Part shown: in pieces, positions 1 through 12,200 of the stretch
Numbering within the stretch: position 1 is the first letter of the stretch
Layout: every line of letters begins with the position of its first letter
From: Pagrus major
Taxonomy: Eukaryota; Chordata; Actinopteri; Spariformes; Sparidae
Assembly (NCBI RefSeq): GCF_040436345.1
Contig: NC_133227.1
Coordinates: 25,356,671-25,420,670, forward strand
Direction of reading: 5' to 3'
DNA length: 64,000 bases
Notes under the pieces: model-generated
Told to the model about the DNA's origin: nothing
The model's database searches: none
What the model saw: the letters and a program-made list of their open reading frames with translations, nothing else
Program-made: the position numbers and the translations under genes

Positions 1-495
1 CTTCGCAACCTCTCTATGGCGTGGACGTCAGTTAAGGCGTGGTAGTTCGCTGACATGTGAAGATGGCGGATCAAAGGTACCTGAAGGGCACCGTATACTC
101 GCCAACGCTGACGTCGGTCACTCAGTGTAGCGCCGGATGTGGACAAGCCTCTTGCGCCCCATTAAATCAAGTGACCAAATCCACAGGCGTCAGATCAGGT
201 GCTTTCCGATTGCAAAAAATCTACACAGAGGCCAAGGAAAAGCTCCTCCTTCGAGCCAGATTTGAACCAGCGACCTAAGGATAACTGCCTCTAAACACCT
301 ACAGTCCTCCGCTCTACCAACTGAGCTATCGAAGGGAGCCCTCAGAGAGGGATCACAGAGAGCTACATGGACTGTAACATGGCAACGAGCCAGCTGGGTT
401 ATGTTACGCACCCGCTGGCCTAACACTGGGACTTTCGTGAAGAGCTTGGTGGAGATTGACGTCGGCCACTATGTTCACCGGCGGACGTGGAACAG
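1..495. repeat. Tandem duplication, copy 1 (tRNA-Tyr unit)
   Basis: This stretch recurs at 1143-1637, offset by 1,142 bases, with only about three substitutions in 495 bases. It contains a whole tRNA-Tyr gene and its flanks. Because copy 1 starts at the window edge, the array probably continues to the left. The two copies diverge abruptly after the shared GGAACAG at 495 and 1637. A more diverged version of the unit's leader (gttaagg, tggtagtt, gctgacatgtgaaga) also lies at 682-733, just before the tRNA-Ser. Confidence 0.9.
247..335 (-). tRNA. tRNA-Tyr (GTA), intron-containing, copy 1
   Basis: Read on the minus strand, the 7-bp acceptor stem CCTTCGA/TCGAAGG closes a cloverleaf with a canonical A box (TAGCTCAGTTGGTAGAGC), a GTA anticodon and a B box (GGTTCAAATC). 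An intron of about 16-18 nt follows the base after the anticodon, as in nearly all eukaryotic tRNA-Tyr genes. The T stem has a G-U wobble here where the second copy has a G-C pair, so this copy may be slightly weaker. Confidence 0.93.
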
Positions 496-738
496 CTTTG
501 ACTTTTTCCCCCCGAACAAATCAAGCAATGAAACACACGGCTCTGAAAAAGGTTGCCTTCAACTCTTTCTATTCTGAGCAGACGAGGACGACAGGCAGGG
601 CCCTCTACCCGGACGTGCCTGAACGATAAACGTAGCGAGCATCTGCTTTAAGTCAGATGAGAAACACAGTTTGAATGCGAGTTAAGGTGTGGTAGTTTGC
701 TGACATGTGAAGACGGCAGATTAAAGGTACCTCAAGTG

Positions 739-820
739 CGACGAGGATGGGATTCGAACCCACGCCTGCAGAGCACAATGGATTAGCAGTCCATCGCCTT
801 AACCACTCGGCCACCTCGTC
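739..820 (-). tRNA. tRNA-Ser (GCT)
   Basis: The minus strand gives GACGAGG...CCTCGTC as a perfect acceptor stem. It has a type II layout with a long variable arm, the A box TGGCCGAGTGG, anticodon GCT and B box GGTTCGAATCC. The discriminator base is G, as expected for serine. No intron. It sits between the two tRNA-Tyr copies and, in the duplication model, belongs to the repeated unit. A decayed trace of its 3' flank (accttaagtgc, atgagga) is visible at about 1645-1675. Confidence 0.95.
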
Positions 821-928
821 TTGGAGGGTACGGACTGTTGGGGTGACCACGCGGCGTGTGATCATAAAAAAGCAAAGAAAGTTGGACCCAACTCAGGTCT
901 GATAGCAGTGCCTTGCAGCAGCCTGCAA

Positions 929-1001
929 GGGGAATTAGCTCAAATGGTAGAGCGCTCGCTTAGCATGCGAGAGGTAGCGGGATCGATGCCCGCATTCTCC
1001 A
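929..1001 (+). tRNA. tRNA-Ala (AGC)
   Basis: A 73-nt cloverleaf with acceptor stem GGGGAAT/ATTCTCC. The G3:U70 wobble, the main identity element for alanyl-tRNA synthetase, is visible. Anticodon AGC sits in the loop TTAGCAT. The A box (TTAGCTCAAATGG) is good. The B box reads GGATCGATGCC, one change from the GGTTCGANNCC consensus. No intron. It is the only plus-strand tRNA in the array that looks intact. Confidence 0.92.
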
Positions 1002-1142
1002 AGAGACTTTAGTTTCCTCTCTTCTGGTGCGGAGGTAATGAGTGAAAAAGCGTGACATATGAGACATTCGTTGGATGGACAGGCTTAACATGCTGTGAAT
1101 CAGCTCAGGCGTTCTTGCTAGGGTTTTGGCTCACGGCATGAC

Positions 1143-1637
1143 CTTCGCAACCTCTCTATGGCGTGGACGTCAGTTAAGGCGTGGTAGTTCGCTGACATGT
1201 GAAGATGGCGGATCAAAGGTACCTGAAGGGCACCGTATACTCGCCAACGCTGACGTCGGTCACTCAGTGTAGCGCCGGATGTGGACAAGCCTCTTGCGCC
1301 CCATTAAATCAAGTGACCAAATCCACAGGCGTCAGATCAGGTGCTTTCCGATTGCAAAAAATCTACACAGAGGCCAAGGAAAAGCTCCTCCTTCGAGCCG
1401 GATTTGAACCAGCGACCTAAGGATAACTGCCTCTAAACACCTACAGTCCTCCGCTCTACCAACTGAGCTATCGAAGGGAGCCCTCAGAGAGGGATCACAG
1501 AGAGCTACATGGACTGTAACATGGCAACGAGCCAGCTGGGTTATGTTACGCACCCGCTGGCCTAACACTGGGACTTTCGTGAAGAGCTTGGTGGAGATTG
1601 ACGTTGGCCACTATGTTCACTGGCGGACGTGGAACAG
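1143..1637. repeat. Tandem duplication, copy 2
   Basis: Second copy of the 495-bp unit at 1-495, about 99% identical. The right-hand junction at 1637 runs into a diverged stretch with a faint resemblance to the tRNA-Ser flank, so the array seems to end here in decayed copies. Confidence 0.9.
1389..1477 (-). tRNA. tRNA-Tyr (GTA), intron-containing, copy 2
   Basis: Identical to the first tRNA-Tyr except for one T-stem base, which here makes a standard G-C pair (CCGGC). Acceptor stem, A box, GTA anticodon, short intron and B box are all present on the minus strand. Its flanks are duplicated along with it, so it was copied as DNA and not through RNA. Confidence 0.94.
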
Positions 1638-1768
1638 TGATTTCAAGATACCTTAAGTGCAATGAGGATATTATTCAGGCATTTCGTGCTCGAAGGCTGT
1701 GCCTTTCGTACTTGTCATTTCGGTGTCTGTTCAGATTAGAAAGATATGTCTTTCAAGCTGAGTCCTTA

Positions 1769-1854
1769 CTTTGATCCTCAGTTGGTAGAGCAGAAGAGTG
1801 AAGGTTGATAGAGACAGTTATCCTTACATCGCTGATTGAAATCCGTCTCAAAGG
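1769..1854 (+). pseudogene. Decayed tRNA-Tyr copy
   Basis: Aligned to the intact genes, this plus-strand stretch keeps CTCAGTTGGTAGAGC (A box), the intron region, CAGTTATCCTTA and the 3' half of the T arm ending in CTCAAAGGA. Acceptor pairing is damaged and the anticodon position reads GAA instead of GTA. The retained intron means it arose by DNA duplication. It is inverted relative to the functional copies. Confidence 0.75.
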
Positions 1855-2139
1855 ATATGCTTTTCATCGTGCGTCTGTTTAGATCAGGTGAAAGTTGTGG
1901 GTGTCATTATTTGATCCATTCGTATACCGAGTGACTGACATCAATAATATTGTGTACACAATGAAGCCAAAGAAGTGTCATGATGGTCGTGTGTAGGTTT
2001 ACTAAAATGATTGTAAGCAGGTATGTCGTCTAGCCACTAAGTACAATTATGGCTTCATGGCAACTCAGTTGACTTCTTTAGCTCTGCTTTTTTAATATTG
2101 GATGTCTGAACACACACTGATGCATCATATATTTGACAA

Positions 2140-4326
2140 TTTATTGACATAACATGTGGTAATGTGACAATAACAAATCATTTACAACACGGTTACAGCA
2201 ATGGTGCTAGAAATATTCCATTTCATAAGATGCTATGAATGCTCTCTCCGTACATTCTGTATTGCTGGCAACAGTTTTGTATATACTTCTATTTGTGGGA
2301 GTGCTAGAGACAATGGTGGTTAAAAAAACAAGAGATCAACAGAGAAATTAAGCTGCAAGATTTTTTTTTTTCCCCAATGGAGGAAATCCACAGCCTAAAT
2401 GAAAAAGGATAAAATGGACAGTAGGCTCATGCAGGCACATATATGTAATTTTACATTACCATGTAGGAAAATAGTTTCACCAGCACAACTGATCCCCTGA
2501 AAAAGCCTTTTCTGTGGAATAGATAGAGCTTCATTTCATTTGCAGGGTAATACCAAAACATTTTAATTTATTAGCCACACAAACTACACCATCACTGGAC
2601 TACACTGCACTCTGGGCCTTAGAGCATATGCACTCTAATGTTCTACAGCACAAACAACTCCAACATTAGAAGGTTATATTGACACTAGGGTACTAAAACA
2701 TAAGCTTGGCATTTAATTTGGATGCCTGGTCCTGTGAGATTGGTTTGGCTGACTTGCAACTGGTTTAGACTGGCTTGACAACAATGGCATGAAAGACTAG
2801 AAAAACAACACTGGCATCAAAAGAAAAGGTGAAAACATTTAAAGCACAATAAAGAATTGAAGCTCCTGCAACAATTAATTAAAAAGGAAACACACAGAGG
2901 TAGATGCACAATAAATAGGAATGAAAATACAGGTGTATAAAGCCGTGTACAACTATGTGGTTGCAGTAAATGGGGCTACTATAAAAAGAATTACATGTGG
3001 AGCAAATTAGCGATTATTCTCAAAACGGAGTGGCACTGGTGTGTTAACACAAAATCAATAGCTGCTGTGGTTTGTGTAGTGGTTCCAAGCTACTGAGCAA
3101 AGACTTGAAGTTGAAAAAAATGGCTGCTTGGCAAGTTTTACCCAAGAATTTAAACAAATGTACTGTGCGTTACTTGCCTGTCAGAAGCTTTTAAATTGTC
3201 TGTTCTACTGACGGCTTGTGGGGGGACCCACTTACTCAGCCTGCAGACGCCTCACTACACTGCATGTATCTCGTATTTTTCAACATGACTTTATTATGTA
3301 AAAATGAGCTCTACTATTCCAGTAAAAGTTTTTACAATTTTCACCATTAAGAGGCCTAAAAGAAAATAGTTTTAAAAAGCTGAATATTCTGAATACATTT
3401 ACCTGTTGCTGAGGTAAAACAGGTGGGAGTGCTGATGACAAAAACATAATTCAGGTGAGGAGCAGCAATATCAGTTCAGGATTTAGCAACTACATTAGAG
3501 TTTATATTTGTATTTTCCTTTGAAACTGTTTGGACTTTGATTTAAAGTGTTTCAATTACTTTACAACGCTTCATACTTATGGAGTAAAAATTACGTCTTG
3601 TATCTACATGCTGCACAAATCCAATACAACACAAAAAGCTGTGTTAAAGCCATAATAGGAACAACAGCAATGTGCTTCTCAATGTGGTGTATAATATCTT
3701 TAGGTTTGGCATGTCTCAAGTAGTAACCTTCTGTAGAGCAGACACTAGTAGCTTCTGACAAACACGACTGTTGGTCTCGACTCTTCACACATTAATGGCA
3801 GAAGGAACAGATCAACACTGGTATTACTCTGTAGCTACAACTGAAGCAAAGCATGTATCAAAAATAAATCAAAACCAAAAACGTGTGAGCCACACGCAGT
3901 AGAAAATAAACATTTTTGTTTCCACTCAGGACAGTTTCACCATCAGTCACATCTTTACAACATTAAGACACTAAGTTTAGGATGGAATGATAGACATGTT
4001 TTCACTGGGAGGTAAAAATCAAAATGGGGAGTTGAATAATGCTTTCAACTGCCAAAATAAAGGAAATATCAACAGTGTTTGTACTGTTGAACTTAAGTAC
4101 ATTATACAGAATTACAGTATGGTGATTACCCACTATTCTTTTGTATTTACTAACATTTTCCATGTTGATCTCCGAGAGGAAAAATACACCCAATATTCCA
4201 AATTATTTCATCATTTACTGTTTGGATTCCTTTTTTTTGGCAGTTCTAGCAGCAGATGGCAGAAAATGATAAAAACACTGCTGTTTGTTGTCAGGATGAA
4301 GCAGAGTTGCAAAGTGTTGGAGCAGG
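2140..4326 (-). other. ap2b1: ap2b1 3' untranslated region (inferred)
   Basis: AT-rich sequence downstream of the ap2b1 stop codon with no open reading frame that looks coding. A minus-strand AATAAA hexamer at 2140-2145 is the most distal good poly(A) signal before the tRNA array. The end is a guess, and nearer signals may be used. Mammalian AP2B1 also has a long 3' UTR. Confidence 0.45.
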
Positions 4327-6173
4327 TCAATTCTTCAGCACGGAGTCATACATCTGGTAGACGTACTGAGAAACCTCAGGGGCCCGACACTTGAGAGACA
4401 GCTGTGGAGACGGAAAAGACAGAGTTACAACAGGAGAAACCTTCACTCATGTACTCAAGCTGAAAGATGCTGTTTTGAAAGAATAATAAAACCGGCTATA
4501 AACTGCTAATACTGAACAGTAAACAGTAATGACTGGCTGGTCTTTTTAATTTGTTTTAGTCATTACTTTGTAAATGAACAACTATTCGAATGTGGCAAAA
4601 ATGTCTGACATATTTGAACAATGAATTGGCAATTGATGCTTGGCTCTTAGTCAACGCAAAATGGAGAAAATGAGCAAGCCATGCTGAGCTGATGATAATG
4701 ACAGCAAAATATCTAAGAGGTTATGGGAGGACGCATTTCGATTTTAACACTGTAGAAACATTTGTATGCATGTAATTACTACAATGGTTAAAATTGTGTC
4801 TGGATGATCATCTTTTGCTCAATGTAGTAACAATTATCAAAGGCAAACAGCTGATGCATAGTGGTTACCCTGGTTTCTTTGGCATTTCGCCCCTCTTTTG
4901 CCCAGTTTCACTTTACACTGAATTTAGGACGAGATGATTAGTAGAATAATCGATTCCAAGAAAAATGTTAACTTTTTTTTTTTTGATATTTAGATACTTA
5001 TCGATTTTTTGTTGTAGCCATTTTTTGAGCAATAAAAGTGCAAACTGCTAATTATCCTCTGGTTCACCTTCTTAAGTATGAGGTTTTGCAGCTTTTCTTT
5101 GTGTTATATCATTCTTAAGTGAATATCTTTGGGTTTTGGGCTGGACAAGACAATTGAAGACCTCAGACATTGGACTTTTACCCCCACTTTCTGACATTTT
5201 ATAGACCAAACAATTAAGTGATTTATAAAAAACAACAACAGATGAATTCAATGGAATAAACTGTAGTTCTTATAAAGCCTTTTTCAATAAAAAAATATTG
5301 AGCCAGTATTTGATTTTTTGATAGATCCTCCATGTCAAAACTCTTTTGTTATATAAAGCACATTTCATTAAAAGCCAAGTCAATTGATGTTACACTAAAG
5401 GGGCTATATGTAACAATTTGTAGCAATTTACATGTATTAATCACATTTTTATTGGCCATGTGAGTTGATGATAATGTGACATGAAAAATTAGACCTTCCC
5501 CATCTCTCTCTGTTGTCTATACAAGCCAGTGGACAATTTGTTGAAGCTGTGTGATGCTGCTGGACTGTGGATTATTTTGTGAAGGACTCGGGTTGGATTT
5601 TCCACGACAGTCCAAAGGATGTGACATTCTCGAGTGCCTCGTCTCAGTGCAGTACATTTACAGTATCTAACGTTTGTTTGGAAAAGGAATGCGCGAACCT
5701 AAACTAACCACTAGCTTCCAGCATTACACAGAAGTGCCACAGAGCCCCTTTAAAAACCCATGAAACAAAAAATATATGCAAAGAAAAGCTGAATGTCTAC
5801 TTAATCAGAGACACACCTACAAATCGACTGCAGACAGGTACTTCCACAAACACAATTAGCACTCTATTAACACAGATGATGCACATAATTGGACAAAAAA
5901 AGAACCTAAAGCACTGCTGAAGGCATAATAACAAGCCGATTAAAAGTTCTTGAATACCGTGTAGTTGGGGTTGCCAGGTTGAATGCGCAGTTCAGCAAGG
6001 ATCCAGATGCCATTGGTTAGCTTGAGGGACTGATAGAGCATATCCTGGCCTTCTACATTTCTCTTGGCAATGGTGTAGATGTTGTTATTCTGCAGCTTCC
6101 CTGAAACTGTATCTGCAAGACCAGAATCAAGACGAGTAATTAACACACATCTCCACTGTAACTACTGAACAAA

Positions 6174-6248
<75 letters not shown>

Positions 6249-9200
6249 CTGTAATCACTACTGGAACCGTAATGACTATAGGTACTAACACTAATGTACA
6301 CATGGCTAAAGGTTTATCTGGGAATTGATAGGAATATTAGCTCTATGAGGATTTTATTGAACTGTGACTGGCAACCTTTAGACCAGGTATTCTACAACAC
6401 TGGACCCTGCTATGAACAACTGCTGTGGGCTGTTAGCCATCCTGCTGCCAGGATAATAGTGGCACAATTATGGGCAGCTCCTAAAAGGAAAGAAGTTGTC
6501 CTTCATGTACAGAGGAAGAATAAAGGTTGTATCCCAAGAAAGGCATGTGGGTAGAGAAAGAAAAGAGAGAAGTGAGAGGTCACTGGATGAGTTGTGGCAG
6601 GCAGTTATCAGATTTTTGATGAAATTTTGGAAGTCTGGAAGATAAGTGTTTACAAAGTCAGGCTGGGGACATCTGAGATGAAACAAGGGGGTCGGGCGAA
6701 AATATAATGGCTAAAGTCATAAATATGAATGCACTGAATTTATCTGCATGTTTAGTACAACCCTTCTGAAGTTCACATTGTATTTCACATGAAAAAAATC
6801 TGAATGGTTTCTTTGAAACCATTTTTGTTAGTTTTGACATAGAAGAAAAGCAACAAAGGAGTCTCCAGTGGCAGCAAATAAAAGTACAATGACAGATAAT
6901 TTGACATTCAAAAACAAATATAAAAAATAAAGTAATAAACTTTACTTTTCCTCCAGAGACATTTTCTAATCTATTTGAAAGAACCAGATGTTAGAAAATT
7001 TGCTTTGCACCTGAGGGCCTTTTTATTTATACATGTCTGCATACCTGCATTTAGGTGGCACTCCTTAATCTGGTACTGGAGCTCGTTCTCATTGGGGATG
7101 TCTTTCCAGGTAGCCAGGAACACCTGTCGCTCTGAAGGAGGAAAACAAACAAATATACATAGTACATACATACACACAGTGATGTGGAAGTGGATAATTG
7201 ATTTCTAAAATAGGCTGGATGTTTGATTGTTTAATCTTAGTGTAATCAGACGTATATTTTGTTGTTGCTACAGTGGTTGTGGAAGATAAGATAGTGATGG
7301 TGTGAAGAGAGTGACACAAATTTATAAAGTTGTGAGTGACAATCATACCCATTTTTCCATCCTCAACAAAGAATATATTGAGAGGGATGAGTACGCTGAA
7401 GTAGAAGACATCGATGCTGTTCTTCACAGCCACCTGTGTACAAGTAAAAAAAGGAAAAAAAAAACAAAACGTGGGTTTGACACTAGATAACAAAGAATGT
7501 TCCAACAATCCTGTGTTGTGTTGAGGTTTTTCGAATTATCGTCATATTACTTCATGACAAGAGAAATTAGATAAGTTGTTTTATTTCACATTAACTCTTC
7601 CAGTACACTTTGAACAAACTGTGTTCAGTTAATACTACAGAGTGTAAAGTATTTGTGATTTTGTTTCAGGAAATTGATTCAATGTGAGGCCTCTGTACCT
7701 GCAGATTATTAAGTGGGTCCATCTTCATGACTGGCCCAATGGTGTTGATTGGCAAAGAAACTTCAATACTCTGGCTGGGCATCAGTGGAGTGTGAATGGG
7801 CAGAGGACTGGTGGGGATCATCCCAAAACTACATTTAGGAAACAAACAAAAAACAAACGTTCAGTACATGTATTCGGTATATATACATGTACAATATATA
7901 CAACCAGTTTATGAGGTACACCAAGCTAAAATTAGATAGATTAGATGGTAGTTACGCTCTTGTTAAACATAACTTTTCCTCCGAGTCATCTCACTGACCT
8001 GTTCTTGTTGAACTGGACAGCAAAGTCGGTCATGTGTTGCAGGGCCTTGTTGGTGAAAGACATGTCCATGTACATGTGACCCTGGCGGCGAGAGAAGGTG
8101 CCGGAGATCTCCAGTCCCTTTGCTTTCACTGCAGGCAGCCACACCTGGTAAAAAGCACCAGTGCAATTCAACACATCTAATCCAACCTCACTGGGCTGAC
8201 TGAATGCTTGTGATCCATTATTCAAGTGAATTCTGGCCTATTTGTTACGAAGGAAGTTTTGTGAACTCACTGCTTTTGCGGCTACATAGCCTCCAGTGGT
8301 GATGGCCATGCCCGTGGAGAGCTCAAACAAGTCGTTAAGGCCGCTGCTAACGGCTGGAGGTGCTGGTGTGGGTGACGGAGCAAAAGTACTGGGGACAGAT
8401 GAGGGGATGAAGTTCTGTCCCACCTATAGCAATCACAACATACAATACACACACGCACAAAACACACAATCTGAGTAAGCGTAATTTTCGTAAGCGTCAC
8501 TGGCAACTTGAAAATTTGCTCTAAACCTACAAAGAGAATCACACAGACAATCTGAAGTCATGCCAAAGGAAGAAACAATTAATAAAACACTTCAGTGATT
8601 CTGAGGAAATGCATCATTCGAAACTAAAGCAAGCTTATGAGATTAGCCAAAGCCCAGAGAAATAACAGAGAAAGTCAGAACAAGCTCAAGTGTGACGTTA
8701 ATTTAGAGGAGCCTACTTTTGTTTTTTTTGTGTTTTAGCCCATTAATTGTGAAGCTATAATACTCACAGAATTGTGTTTTAGATTATTTTTTAAGCTTAT
8801 GACTGCAAACAGTACATAGCAGTCCCTATTTACTTATGGATGTGATTATAAATTGCACTTAAGGGAGCAACAGTATGCAGACTTTTTTTAAGTTTGTGTT
8901 TTCATCATCTGTTGATCAAGCACCTTCCTTAACTGGTTTTTCGATGTAGACTGTGTACTGTTGCATTTAAGGGAGCAACAGTGTGCAGATGTTTTTCCAG
9001 TTGTTTGAAGGGTGTGACTGCAAACTTTTCAGACCATTCAGCACTTACAAAAATAAAAGCTGGAATAAAAGAATGAAAGAGAGGTTCGTACTGATGTCCG
9101 AGAGAAGGTTAGACCTTTTCATTATCTATTTTACAGCCTGCTTGAAATTATATCAGTCTAATTTAAGTTCAAATATGGCCTATCCAGATGAAGACGAATG

Positions 9201-12200
9201 CAAGTGAAAATCATGAGATAGCTTTTCTCGGCCTGAAAATGGGCTAAAACATGCAAAACATCCGTTTTTTATTTTCTAACTGAAAATATGAGTGTGAGAC
9301 AGAAAAGCCAGGTTTAAAGAACTGGAAGAAGTTGGTTTGAAAGAGTGGTGGGTTAAATTCAGGAAGCATGCAGCATGCAGACAGGCAGAAGGGCTTGACT
9401 TACTGCTGGACTTCCCCCAACACCTCCGCCCAGGTCTCCCCCCAGCTACAGGAGAGAAGAGAGGCCCCCAAAGACAGATGGACGGACCAAACACACAAAC
9501 ACAGACAGAGACAGAGACTCTCTTAGCAACCGCAACCCATCGAGAGGAGCCCTCACTTTCTGGGAAAATAGCAACTCCACATGGTAGGTTAGACGTTAAA
9601 TAAGACTTTCAAATCTGCAAGATTATCAAGAAGTTGAGTTATTCCAGCAGCTTGGAGAGGTGAAAAAAGTGACCATTAACAGAGGAAATATACATCAAGG
9701 CTTACACCTAGGCTTCAGGAGTTTAAAAAAATCTGAACTTATGTGTTGAATGTAAAAACATATATATATAAAAAAAAAGGCACAACAAGTATACTTACAT
9801 GAGCATTATGTCAAAATAAACATTTTTTGTCATATATAAGACAAAATATGCACTATTTTAATTACAAATAAAAAGGAAATGTACTCTTCTAAGATAAAAA
9901 GGCTTTTCCTCAATACTCAGAGTCAGTTGTTGCTTTCATGTTTAATCAGAGGAAGGAAGCCGACATTTTAGCACATACAGCTTTCTTGGGAAAAAAAAGG
10001 GGAAAAAGAGGAACATTAGTCAAAATGCTGATTTATCTCCTTCTTTCGCTGGCTGCCTGTGAGTCAGCATCACACTCGTAACAATCCCGTCAGCTTGTGA
10101 TAACCAAAAACAGCCTCACATTAATTAGCAAAGATAAACTACGTTTAGAATTGATCTCCATCGCAACGACTTTCTGTACTTCCGTTCTATCTGCCGGCTT
10201 TTCTGGCTTTTTTATAACTGGATGTTATTTGCAGCATCTTAAAATATCAGCCTGCAGATAGATACATATATCAGCCGAGACTGAGAGGCCACTTCACACT
10301 GCTCCGACTTTCTCCATGCAACCTTTAGAAATGGTTTGTTTTCATCGCAAATCTTTGGTCCAAACTGGGCTTAAAACCTGCAGTATGTCTGTCCGTCTCC
10401 CAATACTTCTCTGACTTTCTTAAACTGAAACTCAACCCCAAACCAACTGGTTCCTAGTGTGGGATGTAAATCTTCAAAAATGTTTTAAAATATGGGTCAC
10501 AAGTTTATACTTAATGCTGAATGGAGGTGCATTAATGGAGACGTGTTGAATTACAGCTGTAGAGATTTTGAGCTGTGAGCAGCTGTTATCAACTTACTAT
10601 CCTTTGGTGCCACTGCAAACCACTGATACAAAAACAAGGATGCATGGAAAATGTTTATTGGATCTTCAGCCAAGTTTAGCCAATGCATCCACTCAACTGC
10701 AAAATCAATGTGTGTGTGTGTTCAAGCTCACCAAACTGTCAAGGCCTCCTCCCAGAAGGTCCACCGCACCCATCTGCATGGAGGAGACCTGGGGCACATT
10801 GACTGGAGGGCCCAGGTCCAGGTTCAGCAGGTCACCCAGCAGGTCACCCTGGCTGGGGATGACATGTGGCTGGTCCATGGCAGCTGCTGGCCCACCGCTC
10901 ACTGGGCTCTCACCAGTGTCAATGCTGTCATAGGAGAAAACAGTGGCACTGGTGAGGGACAGGTATTTTTCAAGTCCATTACCAAGTTATTGACTTGAAT
11001 AAAATCACTAAAAACTGGAAACAAGGACTGAGATCTAACTGTCAAATATGATTTTACATTATCAAAGCTCTATTAGGTGTGAAAATCTTAAAAAACAACA
11101 CAAGACGAGCCTAGTTAAGTCAGACTGTAAAAGTGAAACCCCTTCTTCCATGAAAATACCTCATCTCTTCTTTACTAAATATATTTCAGTGAGTATAATA
11201 TCAGTGAGACATGGGGCAATCTCTTCAGAGTGGTAATATCCTGTTCTCCAGAACAGTTGGTGGAGCATAAAATGCACTATGAAATATAGACCTGAGTAAT
11301 CAGAGTATACATATCTTGTATGGTAGACTACGATATCCAGTCCCAACCTGATGCCACATTTTATGTCATAGCTGCTTTTGGGCCATATAACCCTGCTCAA
11401 GAGCCTTAAAATGACACCCTGAGATCTGAATCAATGATTGATTCAGGCACACACAATGCAACCTTGTCTTGTGTGTCATGTGAGATAAAATAGATATACT
11501 GATTGATTAAAGCAAGTATTAGCACAAGTAGAACTGTCTGGTATCCAAAATCTAAAAAGACATATAGTCTCATATCACGATAACTATATATTACCAATAC
11601 AGTGACCAGCCTGTAACAATGTGCGTAATGTTTGTGTGTCTGACCTGCTGTGCTGCACAGGAAGGTGTTTGCGGTGGATTCCATGGCTGCCCTCGACAAA
11701 GGCGCTGGGGGGTTTGTGATAGACAGACGCCAGGGAGCCAATGTGGCAGATGAGCTCGTCCAGTAGGGTGGGCTCAATCAGGTCCGTCTCCTCTGAGATC
11801 AGGGGCTTTTCTGACAACACCACCTCCTTGGCGGTCACAGGGTCAGTGGACAACAGGCGCCAATAAATGTAGCCCCTGTCACGCAGGTCAGGGTTGTCAG
11901 AGTCCTGCAGATGAACAGCAGAGTTCAACATGCATTATGTTAATTCTATTTCTTTGTTTCCCATTGCATTTATACAGTGAGGAAATAGATCTTGAGGACC
12001 CCAGTAAGACTAGCTGTTGGTAGCTTCAACTCAAATAAACAAACAACAGGGTGTCTACAGGTGTCTGTATGACCTGAGCAAAAACCAAATAAATAAAGCA
12101 CCTACAGAATAAAAGACGACACTTACCTGAGTGGCCAAGCTGAGGACCTGCTGCACCAACTCCTGAGTCTCTGACGGCTTCTTAAGGAACAGCTTGACGA

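Noticed and set aside
57-278. 73-aa open frame, repeated at 1199-1420
   Set aside because: It lies over the duplicated tRNA-Tyr unit; its conservation between copies is explained by the DNA duplication, and it runs into the tRNA gene.
3987-4394. 135-aa plus-strand open frame at the ap2b1 3' end
   Set aside because: Covers the ap2b1 3' UTR and last exon on the wrong strand, with no domain.
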